Assembly: GCA_041179465.1 (NCBI GenBank)
Contig: JBEGTJ010000017.1
Span: 1-32,775, forward strand
DNA length: 32,775 nucleotides
From: TMED14 sp041179465
GTDB lineage: Bacteria > Bacteroidota > Bacteroidia > Flavobacteriales > Schleiferiaceae
Direction of reading: 5' to 3'
The position numbers and the translations under genes are program-made. Positions 7,328 through 14,815 of the stretch are shown here, piece by piece. Below the pieces are notes generated by a model that was not told the origin of the DNA, made no database searches, and was given only the letters and a program-made list of their open reading frames with translations. Numbering within the stretch: position 1 is the first letter of the stretch; the number at the start of each line of letters is the position of its first letter.

Positions 7328-8527
7328 CTAGGCAGTTCGGCCTGGGTAGGCGGCTAAACCGTGCTCGAGCACGTCCATGGCGCGTTCGAGGTCGCTCTGC
7401 TTGAGCACATAAGCGAGGCGCACCTGCTGCTTGCCCAGCGAGCGCGCGGCGTAAAATCCGGCGGCAGGGGCCATCATCACCGTTTCGCCTTGGTGCGCGA
7501 ATTCCTCGAGCATCCAGCGGCAAAAGGCTTCGGCGTCGTCCACGGGAAGCTGGGCTACGGCATAAAAAGCTCCGCGCGGCGTAGGGCAAAACACCCCGGG
7601 GATGGCGTTCAGCCGCTTGACCAACGTGTCGCGACGGGCGCGGTACTCGGCGTTGACCGCTTCAAAGTAGCTGGCGGGGGTGGCTAAGGCCGCCTCGGCC
7701 GCAATTTGCTCGTAGGTTGGCGGCGACAACCGAGCCTGGGCAAACTTGAGCGCGGTGCCCATCAACTCGGCGTTCTTGCTAACCATGCAGCCGATGCGCG
7801 CGCCGCACATGCTGTAGCGCTTCGACACGCTGTCGATGAGCACGGCGTGCTGCTCGAGTCCGGCCAACGAGAGCACCGAAATGGCCTCGGCCCCGTCGTA
7901 CACAAACTCGCGGTAGACCTCGTCGGCAATCACGAACAAATCGTGCTTCAGCGCCATGTCGCGCAGCGCTTCGAGCTCGTCGCGGCGGTACACGTAGCCC
8001 GTGGGGTTCCCGGGATTGCACACCAGCACGGCCTTGGTGCGCGGAGTGATCACGGCTTCGAGCGCCGAAATAGGGGGAAGGGCAAAGCCCGACTCAATGC
8101 TGCTGGGCACCGACACCACCTTGGCGCCGAGGGCTTGAGCAAATCCAAAGTAGTTCGCGTAGTAGGGCTCGGGAATGATCACCTCGTCGCCCGGGTCGAG
8201 CATGCTTCCCATGGCAAACGAGAGCGCCTCAGAGCCTCCGGTGGTTACGATTACGTCGTTTGCCTCTACGTTCAAGCCGATGCCCTGGTAGTAGCTCGCG
8301 AGCCCTTTGCGGTAGCTTGCAAAGCCTGCAGACGGACTGTATTCCAGAACCCTAAGGTTGCTGCCCTTCACGGCTTCAAGGGCCGCAGCAGGGCTCTCGA
8401 TGTCGGGTTGACCGATGTTGAGGTAGTAAATCTTGGTTCCGCGCTGCACGGCGGCGTCGGCGAGGGGAGCGAGCTTGCGAATCGGCGATTCAGGCATGTG
8501 CTGCCCGCGAGAAGAAATCTTCGGCAT
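7328..8527 (-). CDS. Class I PLP-dependent aminotransferase (aspartate aminotransferase-like)
   Basis: The 399-residue protein is a fold-type I aminotransferase. Seen motifs are NIGQPDIESP, the TTGGSEALSFAM cofactor-phosphate loop, NPGNPTGYVY with the substrate-carboxylate Asn, ADEVYREF with the PLP Asp, the SVSKRYSMCGARIG active-site Lys (residue 236), and a C-terminal RLAY Arg. The amino-acid substrate cannot be told from sequence alone. The ATG at 8527 gives the MPKISSRGQHMPESPIRKL start typical of close relatives. The GTG at 8545 lies at the edge of the upstream terminator T-run and is unlikely. murB follows after 3 bp, so the two are probably co-transcribed. Confidence 0.92.
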   Translation of the reverse strand: MPKISSRGQHMPESPIRKLAPLADAAVQRGTKIYYLNIGQPDIESPAAALEAVKGSNLRVLEYSPSAGFASYRKGLASYYQGIGLNVEANDVIVTTGGSEALSFAMGSMLDPGDEVIIPEPYYANYFGFAQALGAKVVSVPSSIESGFALPPISALEAVITPRTKAVLVCNPGNPTGYVYRRDELEALRDMALKHDLFVIADEVYREFVYDGAEAISVLSLAGLEQHAVLIDSVSKRYSMCGARIGCMVSKNAELMGTALKFAQARLSPPTYEQIAAEAALATPASYFEAVNAEYRARRDTLVKRLNAIPGVFCPTPRGAFYAVAQLPVDDAEAFCRWMLEEFAHQGETVMMAPAAGFYAARSLGKQQVRLAYVLKQSDLERAMDVLEHGLAAYPGRTA

Positions 8528-8535
8528 AATGGTGG

Positions 8536-8543
8536 CAAAGGTC
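8536..8543 (-). promoter_or_regulatory. Candidate -7 box for the aminotransferase-murB unit
   Basis: The minus strand reads GACCTTTG, one mismatch from TAnnTTTG. It lies directly after the DUF1573 terminator and 8 bp before the ATG at 8527. Confidence 0.4.
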
Positions 8544-8545
8544 AC

Positions 8546-8575
8546 AAAAAAACCCGCAGCGGCAGGCTGCGGGTT
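8546..8575 (-). terminator. Intrinsic terminator of the DUF1573 gene
   Basis: On the minus strand AACCCGCAGC (8575-8566) pairs perfectly with GCTGCGGGTT (8560-8551) over a 5-base loop and is followed by a T-run. It lies 24 bp after the DUF1573 stop codon. Confidence 0.88.
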
Positions 8576-8598
8576 GAAAACTTTAGCGGACCTCGAGC

Positions 8599-9033
8599 TT
8601 ACTTGCTCACCTTGGAACCGCCGGTCGTGTTCACCGGAGTCGTGGGCTGGGCCGGAGCGTCTTCCACGTTGCCTTTAATGGTCAACACCTTGGTCGGCGT
8701 AGCAGCGTTGCTGGTCACGGTAACCGTCTTTTGGAAGCCGCCGACGCGCTGCGTGTCGTACTTCACCTTAATTGAGGCTTTTTCGCCCGGAGCAATCGGG
8801 GTTTTGGGCCAAACCGGCACCGTGCAGCCGCACGAGCCGACGCAGTTGGTAATGATCAAGGGCTCTTTGCCGGTGTTTTTGAACACGAACTCGCGCTCGC
8901 CGTTGGCGGCCTTTTTAATGGTGCCGTAATCAATGGTCTCTTGACTGAACGTGATTTGGGGAGCGTTGGCGTCTTGACCAAAGGCAAACGTGCTGGCCAG
9001 AACTACGGCGGCGGCGGTGAAAAAGTGCTTCAT
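8599..9033 (-). CDS. Secreted DUF1573 protein
   Basis: The protein has 144 residues with an N-terminal signal peptide (MKHFFTAAAVVLASTFAFGQ, probable cleavage after residue 18 or 19). The rest is one immunoglobulin-like DUF1573 domain: an ITFSQETIDYGTIKKAANGEREFVFKNTGKEPL-type strand pattern (residues 26-58, quoted in part), the SCGCTVP motif near residues 66-72, IAPGEKASIKVKYDT, and a final KVLTIKGNV strand. The tail is Pro/Thr-rich. The family is abundant in Bacteroidota envelopes. Its molecular role is not known to me. The ATG at 9033 gives the signal peptide, while the frame upstream of it does not. It diverges from valS and ends in a clear terminator, so it is probably monocistronic. Confidence 0.88.
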   Translation of the reverse strand: MKHFFTAAAVVLASTFAFGQDANAPQITFSQETIDYGTIKKAANGEREFVFKNTGKEPLIITNCVGSCGCTVPVWPKTPIAPGEKASIKVKYDTQRVGGFQKTVTVTSNAATPTKVLTIKGNVEDAPAQPTTPVNTTGGSKVSK

Positions 9034-9121
9034 TGTGTAATTAATTTTTGGTGTTGACGAATCAAGCAGGGGCAAATGTAACCGATGCAGCCGAACGAAC
9101 GCAAAAAAAATGCCACAAGGT

Positions 9122-9129
9122 TACCTTTG
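9122..9129 (+). promoter_or_regulatory. -7 promoter box for valS
   Basis: TACCTTTG is an exact TAnnTTTG match, with the valS ATG 8 bp downstream. This supports the start at 9138 over in-frame codons from 9048. Confidence 0.65.
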
Positions 9130-9137
9130 CGGTCCCT

Positions 9138-11747
9138 ATGGAAATTCCTTCGCAGTACGCTCCCCGCCAGGTTGAACAACGCTGGTACCAAACTTGGCTC
9201 AAGCACAAGGCTTTTGCTTCGACTCCGGACCACCGTCCGGCCTACACGATTGTAATTCCGCCGCCCAACGTCACGGGGGTGCTGCACATGGGGCACATGC
9301 TCAACAACACCATTCAAGACGTCTTGGTCCGCCGGGCCCGCATGCGCGGATTCAATGCCTGCTGGGTGCCGGGAACCGACCACGCTTCGATTGCGACCGA
9401 AGCCAAGGTGGTGCAAAAACTCCGCGCCGAGGGAATTAAAAAGTCGGACCTCAGCCGCGACGCCTTCTTGGAGCACGCCTGGGAGTGGACGCACAAGCAC
9501 GGCGGAATCATCCTCGAGCAACTCAAAGAGCTGGGCGCCAGCTGCGACTGGGACCGCAACGCCTTCACCATGGACGAGGTGCGCAGCGACAGCGTCTACC
9601 AGGTCTTTGCCGACCTGCACGCCAAGGGCTACATCTACCGCGGACTCCGCATGGTGCACTGGGATCCCGAGGCCAAAACCTCGCTGTCGGACGAAGAGGT
9701 CATCCACAAGGACCTCAACGCCACCCTGTACTACGTGAAGTACGAAGTGGTGGAACAGCCCGGAACCTTTTTGACCGTGGCCACCTCGCGCCCCGAGACG
9801 ATCATGGGCGACGTGGCAGTGGCCGTCAACCCCAAGGACGAGCGCTACGCAGCATTGCACGGCATGCACGTGCGGGTTCCGATCGGCGGACGCGAAGTGC
9901 CCATCATCCTCGACGACTACGTCACGACCGATTTCGGAACCGGCTGCCTCAAGGTGACTCCGGCCCACGACTGGAACGACTACGCCATCGGCCAAAAGCA
10001 CGGCCTCGAGGTGCTCGACGTGCTGAACGAAGACGGAACCCTCAGCGCCCACGGCCTTGAGTACGCCGGCATGGAGCGCTTTGCCGCCCGCAAGAAGGTC
10101 GCCGAAGACCTTAAAGCCCGCGGTTCCTTGGCCAAAACCGAGGACTACGCTTCCACCGTGGGAACGAGTGAGCGCACCGGCGCCGTGGTCGAGCCCCGCC
10201 TGTCGCTTCAGTGGTGGGTGCGCATGCCCGAGCTGGCCAAGCCCGCGCTCGATGCGGTGATGAACGACGAGATTCAGCTGATTCCTGAGAAGTTCAAGAA
10301 CACCTACCGCCACTGGATGGAGAACGTCAAGGACTGGTGCATTTCGCGGCAGCTTTGGTGGGGTCACCGCATTCCGGCCTACTTCTACGGTCCCGGAGAA
10401 CACGACTACGTGGTTGCCTTGAGCGCCGAGGAGGCGCTCGAGAAGGCCCGCGCGGCCAGCGGCCGCGCGGGCCTCACCGCCGCCGACCTTCAGCAGGATC
10501 CCGACTGCCTCGACACCAGGTTCTCGAGCTGGCTCTGGCCGCTGAGCGTCTTCGACGGCATCCGCAACCCCGAAAACCCTGAGATCCAGTACTACTACCC
10601 GACGCAGGACCTCGTCACCGCCCCCGAAATTCTCTTTTTCTGGGTCGCGCGCATGGCCATGGCCGGCTACGAGTACTCGGGCAAGCGTCCCTTTGAACGC
10701 GTCTACCTCACCGGAATCGTGCGCGACAAACTCGGTCGCAAAATGTCCAAGTCCCTCGGCAACTCGCCGGACCCCATCGGCCTCATGGAAACCTACGGGG
10801 CCGACGGCGTCCGCATGGGAATGCTCTTGACCTCTCCGGCGGGCAACGACCTTCCGTTTGACGAATCGCTGTGCGAGCAGGGCCGCAACTTCACCAACAA
10901 AGTGTGGAACGCCCTCCGCCTGGTCAAGGGCTGGAACGTTTCTGACGACGCCCCCGCCGACGAAGCCGCGGAATGGGCCGTGACCTGGTTCCGCAGCCTG
11001 CTCGACGCTGAATTGGCCGAACTGCAGCGCGACTTTGACCGCTACGCCCTTTCAGAGGCCCTCATGCGCCTGTACAAGCTCACCTGGAACAGCTTCTGCG
11101 CCTGGTACCTCGAGCTCGTCAAGCCCGCCTACGGCCAGCCCATCTCCACCGCGATCTACCGCGCCACGGTCGACTACTTCGAAACCCTCATGGCGGCCCT
11201 GCACCCCTTCATGCCCTTCCTCACCGAAGAGGTGTGGCACCTGCTTTCGGAGCGCGCCGAGGCCGACTTCCTCGACTTTGCCGCGTACCCCACCTCGGGC
11301 GGAACCGCCTACGATCCGGCCACCTTCGCCATCATGGAGGAGCACGTGGTGGCCCTGCGCACCTTCAGGGCCGAGAAAAACATCGCCTTCAAGTCGCCGC
11401 TCACCGCCGATGCCGCCCTGAAACCCGCCGCATGGTCCGCCATTTCCAAGCTCACCAACACCCAGTGGGGGGATGCGGAAGGCGGACTTCCGCTTCGGGC
11501 CGGAACCTTTGAGCTCCGCGTCCAAGTGGCCGCCGACGACATCGACGTCGAAGCCGAAATCGCCAAGGCCCAAAAAGAAATCGAGTACTACAGCGGATTT
11601 AAACGCAGCGTCGAGGCCAAGCTTTCCAACGAAAAATTTGTGGCCGGAGCCCCCGCCGCGGTAGTCGAAGCGGAACGCAAAAAACTTGCCGACGCCGAGG
11701 CTAAAATCGAAATCGCGCAAAAGCTGATTAGTCAATTAGCTAACTAG
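9138..11747 (+). CDS. valS: Valine-tRNA ligase
   Basis: The 869-residue class Ia aminoacyl-tRNA synthetase charges tRNA-Val. The HIGH-type motif is HMGH (residues 50-53) in PPPNVTGVLHMGHMLNN. The editing domain has TSRPETIMGD and the GTGCLKVTPAHD element. The second signature is KMSKSLGNSPDPI, with Lys535. An anticodon-binding domain follows, and the last 70 or so residues form the ValS coiled-coil arm. The start at 9138 gives MEIPSQYAPRQVEQRWY, the normal ValS beginning, just after a -7 box. Two oddities: Arg461 sits in the normally invariant DTWFSS motif, and a perfect 14 bp inverted repeat lies at 10444-10474. The final codons lie in an octamer repeat array. Confidence 0.97.
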   Translation: MEIPSQYAPRQVEQRWYQTWLKHKAFASTPDHRPAYTIVIPPPNVTGVLHMGHMLNNTIQDVLVRRARMRGFNACWVPGTDHASIATEAKVVQKLRAEGIKKSDLSRDAFLEHAWEWTHKHGGIILEQLKELGASCDWDRNAFTMDEVRSDSVYQVFADLHAKGYIYRGLRMVHWDPEAKTSLSDEEVIHKDLNATLYYVKYEVVEQPGTFLTVATSRPETIMGDVAVAVNPKDERYAALHGMHVRVPIGGREVPIILDDYVTTDFGTGCLKVTPAHDWNDYAIGQKHGLEVLDVLNEDGTLSAHGLEYAGMERFAARKKVAEDLKARGSLAKTEDYASTVGTSERTGAVVEPRLSLQWWVRMPELAKPALDAVMNDEIQLIPEKFKNTYRHWMENVKDWCISRQLWWGHRIPAYFYGPGEHDYVVALSAEEALEKARAASGRAGLTAADLQQDPDCLDTRFSSWLWPLSVFDGIRNPENPEIQYYYPTQDLVTAPEILFFWVARMAMAGYEYSGKRPFERVYLTGIVRDKLGRKMSKSLGNSPDPIGLMETYGADGVRMGMLLTSPAGNDLPFDESLCEQGRNFTNKVWNALRLVKGWNVSDDAPADEAAEWAVTWFRSLLDAELAELQRDFDRYALSEALMRLYKLTWNSFCAWYLELVKPAYGQPISTAIYRATVDYFETLMAALHPFMPFLTEEVWHLLSERAEADFLDFAAYPTSGGTAYDPATFAIMEEHVVALRTFRAEKNIAFKSPLTADAALKPAAWSAISKLTNTQWGDAEGGLPLRAGTFELRVQVAADDIDVEAEIAKAQKEIEYYSGFKRSVEAKLSNEKFVAGAPAAVVEAERKKLADAEAKIEIAQKLISQLAN
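10444..10474 (+). repeat. Perfect 14 bp inverted repeat within valS
   Basis: AGGCCCGCGCGGCC (10444-10457) is separated by AGC from its exact reverse complement (10461-10474). The mRNA could form a very stable 14 bp stem with a 3-base loop. It encodes KARAASGRAGL in a variable part of ValS. Confidence 0.75.
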
Positions 11748-11888
11748 CTGACTAGCTGACTAGCTAACTAGCCAACTAGTCAAATAGCCAATTAGCCAGT
11801 TAGCCAATTAGCCAATCGGCCAGTTAACCAATTAGCCAATTAGCCAGTTAGCCAGTTAGCCAGTTAGCTAGTTAGCCAGTTAACCAAT
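11729..11888. repeat. Tandem array of 20 octamers between valS and rlmB
   Basis: Twenty consecutive 8 bp units run in perfect register with consensus TAG(C/T)(C/T)(A/G)A(C/T). The first half is rich in TAGCTAAC and TAGCTGAC, and the second in TAGCCAAT and TAGCCAGT. Only unit 12 (CGGCCAGT) and the TAACCAAT units change the leading TAG. The array starts in the last codons of valS (its final residues QLAN and stop come from repeat units) and ends at the rlmB stop codon. Because the period is 8, it places stop codons in all six frames. No terminator hairpin with a T-run is seen here. Confidence 0.93.
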
Positions 11889-12631
11889 TAGCCCCTCCGC
11901 TGCATCGACGCCTCGTACAGTGCAATGCCGGCGGCCACCGAAACGTTGAGTGAGGCGGTTTCGCCGCTCGTCGGGATTTTGGCGGTGGCGTTGCAGGCCT
12001 TCCAAAGGGCAGGGGAGATTCCGTCTTCTTCAGAACCCATGATTAAGGCGGCGGGTCCGCGCAGATCGCAATCGGCGAGGGTTCCGGTACCTTTTTCAGA
12101 AATGCCCACGATTTGGCAGCCGCTCATTTCGAGCGACGTCAGTGCGATGGGCAGGGAGCGCACGCGGCAAATGGGCATGCGGAGCAGGGCACCGGCAGAC
12201 GACTTGACGGCGTCGGCGTTCATGGGAGCGGAACCCTCCGAAAGCACAATCGTGTGGGCGCCAAAGCTCTCGCAGGAGCGGGCGATTGCACCCACATTGC
12301 GCACGTCGGTAACGCGGTCGAGGATTACGACGAGGGGCGCAACTCCGCGTTCGGCGAGACCCGCCATTACTTCAGAAAGGTCGGCGTAGGCCACGCTGGA
12401 GGCCCAACTTACCACGCCTTGGTGGTTCGCGCGGGTGAAGCGCTGCATGCGCTCGGCCGGAACGAACTTGACAAAAATGCCTTTTTTGCGGGCCTTGGCG
12501 GCGATCGCCATCAGCGCGGGGTTGCGCGACTCCTGCGAAATAAACACGCGGTCGAGCACCACCTCAGACTCGAGGGCCTCTTCGATGGGGCGAATGCCAT
12601 AAATAAGTTGGTCGTTCAGTTGCTCGCTCAT
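11888..12631 (-). CDS. rlmB: SpoU/TrmH-family rRNA 2'-O-methyltransferase (RlmB-like)
   Basis: The 247-residue SPOUT methyltransferase has an N-terminal substrate-binding domain (IYGIRPIEEALES at the start, NHQGVV near residue 70) and the three SpoU motifs. These are LDRVTDVRNVGAIARS with its Asn and Arg, IMGSEEDGIS, and IPTSGETASLNVSVAAGIALYE (partly quoted). The likely reaction is 2'-O-methylation of G2251 in 23S rRNA using SAM. The closest family is RlmB, but a TrmH-like tRNA target cannot be excluded. The start overlaps the rmuC stop in ATGA, so translation is coupled. Its TAA stop is formed by the last unit of the octamer array. Confidence 0.88.
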   Translation of the reverse strand: MSEQLNDQLIYGIRPIEEALESEVVLDRVFISQESRNPALMAIAAKARKKGIFVKFVPAERMQRFTRANHQGVVSWASSVAYADLSEVMAGLAERGVAPLVVILDRVTDVRNVGAIARSCESFGAHTIVLSEGSAPMNADAVKSSAGALLRMPICRVRSLPIALTSLEMSGCQIVGISEKGTGTLADCDLRGPAALIMGSEEDGISPALWKACNATAKIPTSGETASLNVSVAAGIALYEASMQRRG

Positions 12632-13956
12632 GCGGTTTCGTCGGTTTCGTCTTCTTCGGACTCGCCCTGCAGGGCGCGGTCAACGAGCGAAGGGTTGGTG
12701 GATTTGCTATTTTTCAGGCCCAGTTGGCGAAGCTGTTCGGCGCGCCGCACCAGGTTTCCCTTGCCTTGGCTGAGCTGCTTCATCGCGTTTTCGTAGGTAT
12801 TGGTGGCCGTCTTCATTTGGTTGCCCACCTTGATCATCTCCTCAGAAAATCCTACAAACTTGTCGTACAGGTCCGACGCTTGGCGGATGATTTCGCCCAC
12901 GTTCCGGTTTTGGCGTTCCTGGCGCCACAGGGTCCCCACCGTGCGCAAGGTGGTCCACAGCGTCGTGGTGCTGACTAGCGCGATGTTGCGGTCAAACGCC
13001 TCCTGGTACAGTTCGGGCTGGGCCTGAAGGGCCGTGCTGAACGCGCCCTCGATGGGCACAAAGAGCAGCACAAAATCCAGCGAAACGTCGTACAGGTTTT
13101 GGTAGTTCTTTTCGGACAGTCCGCGAATGTGGGCGCGGAGCGAAGCAATGTGCTCCTTCATCGCCGCCGCCTGCTCTTCAGGGGTTTCGGCGTTGACAAA
13201 CCGCTCGTAGGCCACAAGGCTCACCTTGGAATCGATAATCAGGTGCTTGCCCTCTGGCAAATTCAGCACCACGTCGGGCTGCAGCCGTCGGCCTTCGGAA
13301 TCGGTGGTCGACGCCTGCACGCGGTACTCGAGGTCGCGGTTGAGTCCGCTGCGTTCGAGCAGCTTTTCGAGCACCATTTCGCCCCAATTCCCTTGGGCTT
13401 TGCTGTCGCTTCGCAGGGCTTTGGTCAGCGCGTTGGCTTCGTTGCGGAGTTTTTCGGACTGCTCCATCAGGTTGCGCACTTCGGCTTTCAGCTCGCTGCG
13501 CTCTTGCACGCCCTGGTGGTGGGTTTTCTCGACGCGTTCGCCAAACTGCTCGAGCTTGGCGCGGAACGGCGCCAGCAGCACGTCGAGCTCGGCCTTGTTG
13601 CCCTGCTTGAGCTGCTCCTGAAGCATGCGCGACTGCTGTCCCAACGCCTCTTGGGCGACCACTTTAAACTCATTTTTGAGCTGCTCGCGCTGGGCCTCGA
13701 CTTCGCTTCGCGCGGAATCGGCCGCGGCCAGGCGCTCCTGGGCTCGGGCCAGGGCCATGTCGGTTTCGCGCTGGGCATTTTGGGCGGCCACCAGGGCGGA
13801 TTCCAATTCGCGCACCCGCTGATTGGCGGCCTCATAAAGTCCTTGAATTCGGGCGAGTTCGCCTGCGTCGGCTCCCGGAGAACCTCCGCGCCGAAGCTGA
13901 AGAACCAAAAGCGCGCCCAGCAAAAGCAGCGCCGCCAGCATCAAGAACGTGGTCAT
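12628..13956 (-). CDS. rmuC: DNA recombination protein RmuC
   Basis: The protein has 442 residues. It begins with a membrane helix (about residues 3-19), then a long coiled coil rich in Ala, Glu, Gln and Arg (to about residue 180), then the RmuC nuclease-like core. In the core I see KAQGNWGEMVLEKLLERSGL, LQPDVVLNLPEGKHLIIDSKVSLVAYE (partly quoted), and LDFVLLFVPIEGAFSTAL. Family members limit inversions and are thought to act on DNA structures; the exact activity is unsettled. The gene starts inside the overlap with the ung stop (TGATG). A GTG one codon earlier (13959) is an alternative start. A TACCTTTG box just upstream suggests its own promoter within ung. Confidence 0.92.
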   Translation of the reverse strand: MTTFLMLAALLLLGALLVLQLRRGGSPGADAGELARIQGLYEAANQRVRELESALVAAQNAQRETDMALARAQERLAAADSARSEVEAQREQLKNEFKVVAQEALGQQSRMLQEQLKQGNKAELDVLLAPFRAKLEQFGERVEKTHHQGVQERSELKAEVRNLMEQSEKLRNEANALTKALRSDSKAQGNWGEMVLEKLLERSGLNRDLEYRVQASTTDSEGRRLQPDVVLNLPEGKHLIIDSKVSLVAYERFVNAETPEEQAAAMKEHIASLRAHIRGLSEKNYQNLYDVSLDFVLLFVPIEGAFSTALQAQPELYQEAFDRNIALVSTTTLWTTLRTVGTLWRQERQNRNVGEIIRQASDLYDKFVGFSEEMIKVGNQMKTATNTYENAMKQLSQGKGNLVRRAEQLRQLGLKNSKSTNPSLVDRALQGESEEDETDETA

Positions 13957-14651
13957 CACGGGTCAAAGGTAGGCAGGTCGGCGGACCAATCGGGCCCCGT
14001 CGCGCCCTGAGTTTTGAACCATTCCGAGGTCGTAGAAAACGGTTTGCTGCCCCAAAATCCGCGGTAGGCCCCCAGCGGAGAAGGGTGGGCCGACCGAATC
14101 ACGAGGTGGTGGGAATTCGACAACAACCGTCCGCACTTTTGCGCGTGCGCCCCCCACAGCCAAAAAGCGATCGGCCGATTCTGCGCGTCGAGGTAGCGCA
14201 AAATGGCGCTAACCAAAGCATCCCAGCGCCCGTCGGCATGGCTACCCGGGCACCCGGCGCGCACGCTCAGGCTGGTATTGAGCAGCAGCACGCCCTGCTG
14301 GGCCCATGCCGTCAAGTCGCCGTGCGGGGGCGGCGCGACGCCCAGGTCGGTCCACCGCTCCTTAAATACGTTGCGCAGCGAGGGCGGAACGGCTTGGCCG
14401 CGGGGCACCGAAAAGGCCAATCCGTCAGCCTGGCCGGGCCCGTGGTAGGGGTCTTGGCCCAAAATCACCACCGTGACGTCGTCGGGCGGACAGCATTCCA
14501 AGGCACGCCACACATGGCTCGCGGGCGGAAACGTGGGTTCGGAACGGTAGGCCTCGCGCAGGGCAGGCAGCGCGGCACCCAGCGCCTGGGGTCCGCCCCA
14601 AGGGGCCAGCGCGGCCGACCAAACCGCGGGAAAAGGAGGGATGTCGTGCAC
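13956..14651 (-). CDS. ung: Uracil-DNA glycosylase, family 1
   Basis: The enzyme removes uracil from DNA. The 231-residue protein has the family 1 water-activating loop GQDPYHGPGQADGLAFS with catalytic Asp67, the LLLNTSLSVRAG uracil-binding segment, and the HPSPLGAYRGFWGSKPFS minor-groove loop with its His. Length is normal. The start is GTG at 14651; no in-frame ATG is near. The stop overlaps rmuC (TGATG), so ung-rmuC-rlmB form one compact unit. It diverges from the small lipoprotein gene at 14678 with a 26 bp gap. Confidence 0.94.
   Translation of the reverse strand: MHDIPPFPAVWSAALAPWGGPQALGAALPALREAYRSEPTFPPASHVWRALECCPPDDVTVVILGQDPYHGPGQADGLAFSVPRGQAVPPSLRNVFKERWTDLGVAPPPHGDLTAWAQQGVLLLNTSLSVRAGCPGSHADGRWDALVSAILRYLDAQNRPIAFWLWGAHAQKCGRLLSNSHHLVIRSAHPSPLGAYRGFWGSKPFSTTSEWFKTQGATGPDWSADLPTFDP
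13964..13971 (-). promoter_or_regulatory. -7 box for rmuC inside the 3' end of ung
   Basis: The minus strand reads TACCTTTG within the last codons of ung, 4 bp before the GTG and 7 bp before the ATG of rmuC. It would uncouple rmuC-rlmB from ung. Confidence 0.5.
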
Positions 14652-14664
14652 ACTGCAAACTTCG

Positions 14665-14672
14665 TATTTTTG
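14665..14672 (+). promoter_or_regulatory. -7 box for the small lipoprotein-bacilliredoxin unit
   Basis: TATTTTTG matches TAnnTTTG and lies 5 bp before the ATG at 14678. Confidence 0.5.
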
Positions 14673-14677
14673 TGGCT

Positions 14678-14815
14678 ATGCGTGCGCTTAAAACCTTCAT
14701 CGCGGCCCTGATTTTGGGAGCCGCCCTTTCGGCAACCTCTTCGTGCAAATCGGCCGACACGTGCCCCTCGTTCATCGGCGCTGCGCCGACGGCCGACGCC
14801 TCGGCACGGGTATGA
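14678..14815 (+). CDS. Tiny lipoprotein, 45 residues
   Basis: The frame from ATG 14678 gives a classic lipoprotein signal: MRALK, a hydrophobic TFIAALILGAALSATS stretch, and Ser-Ser-Cys with the lipid-accepting Cys at residue 23. The mature peptide is only about 23 residues (CKSADTCPSFIGAAPTADAS and three more) with a second Cys. The TGA stop overlaps the ATG of the next gene (ATGA), and a -7 box lies 5 bp upstream. Both support a real gene despite its size. I do not know its function. Short Cys-Pro lipoproteins like this are common in Bacteroidota, but I cannot name a family. Confidence 0.68.
   Translation: MRALKTFIAALILGAALSATSSCKSADTCPSFIGAAPTADASARV

Noticed and set aside
7706..8929. 407-codon plus-strand open frame opposite the aminotransferase
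   Set aside because: It crosses the terminator at 8546-8575 and the divergent unit boundary, and the composition is typical of an antisense shadow.
9030..10403. 457-codon minus-strand frame opposite valS
   Set aside because: It is antisense to the catalytic and editing domains of ValS and shows no family motifs.
11729..11888. Octamer array as a CRISPR array
   Set aside because: Units are only 8 bp, contiguous and degenerate, with no spacers and no cas genes nearby.
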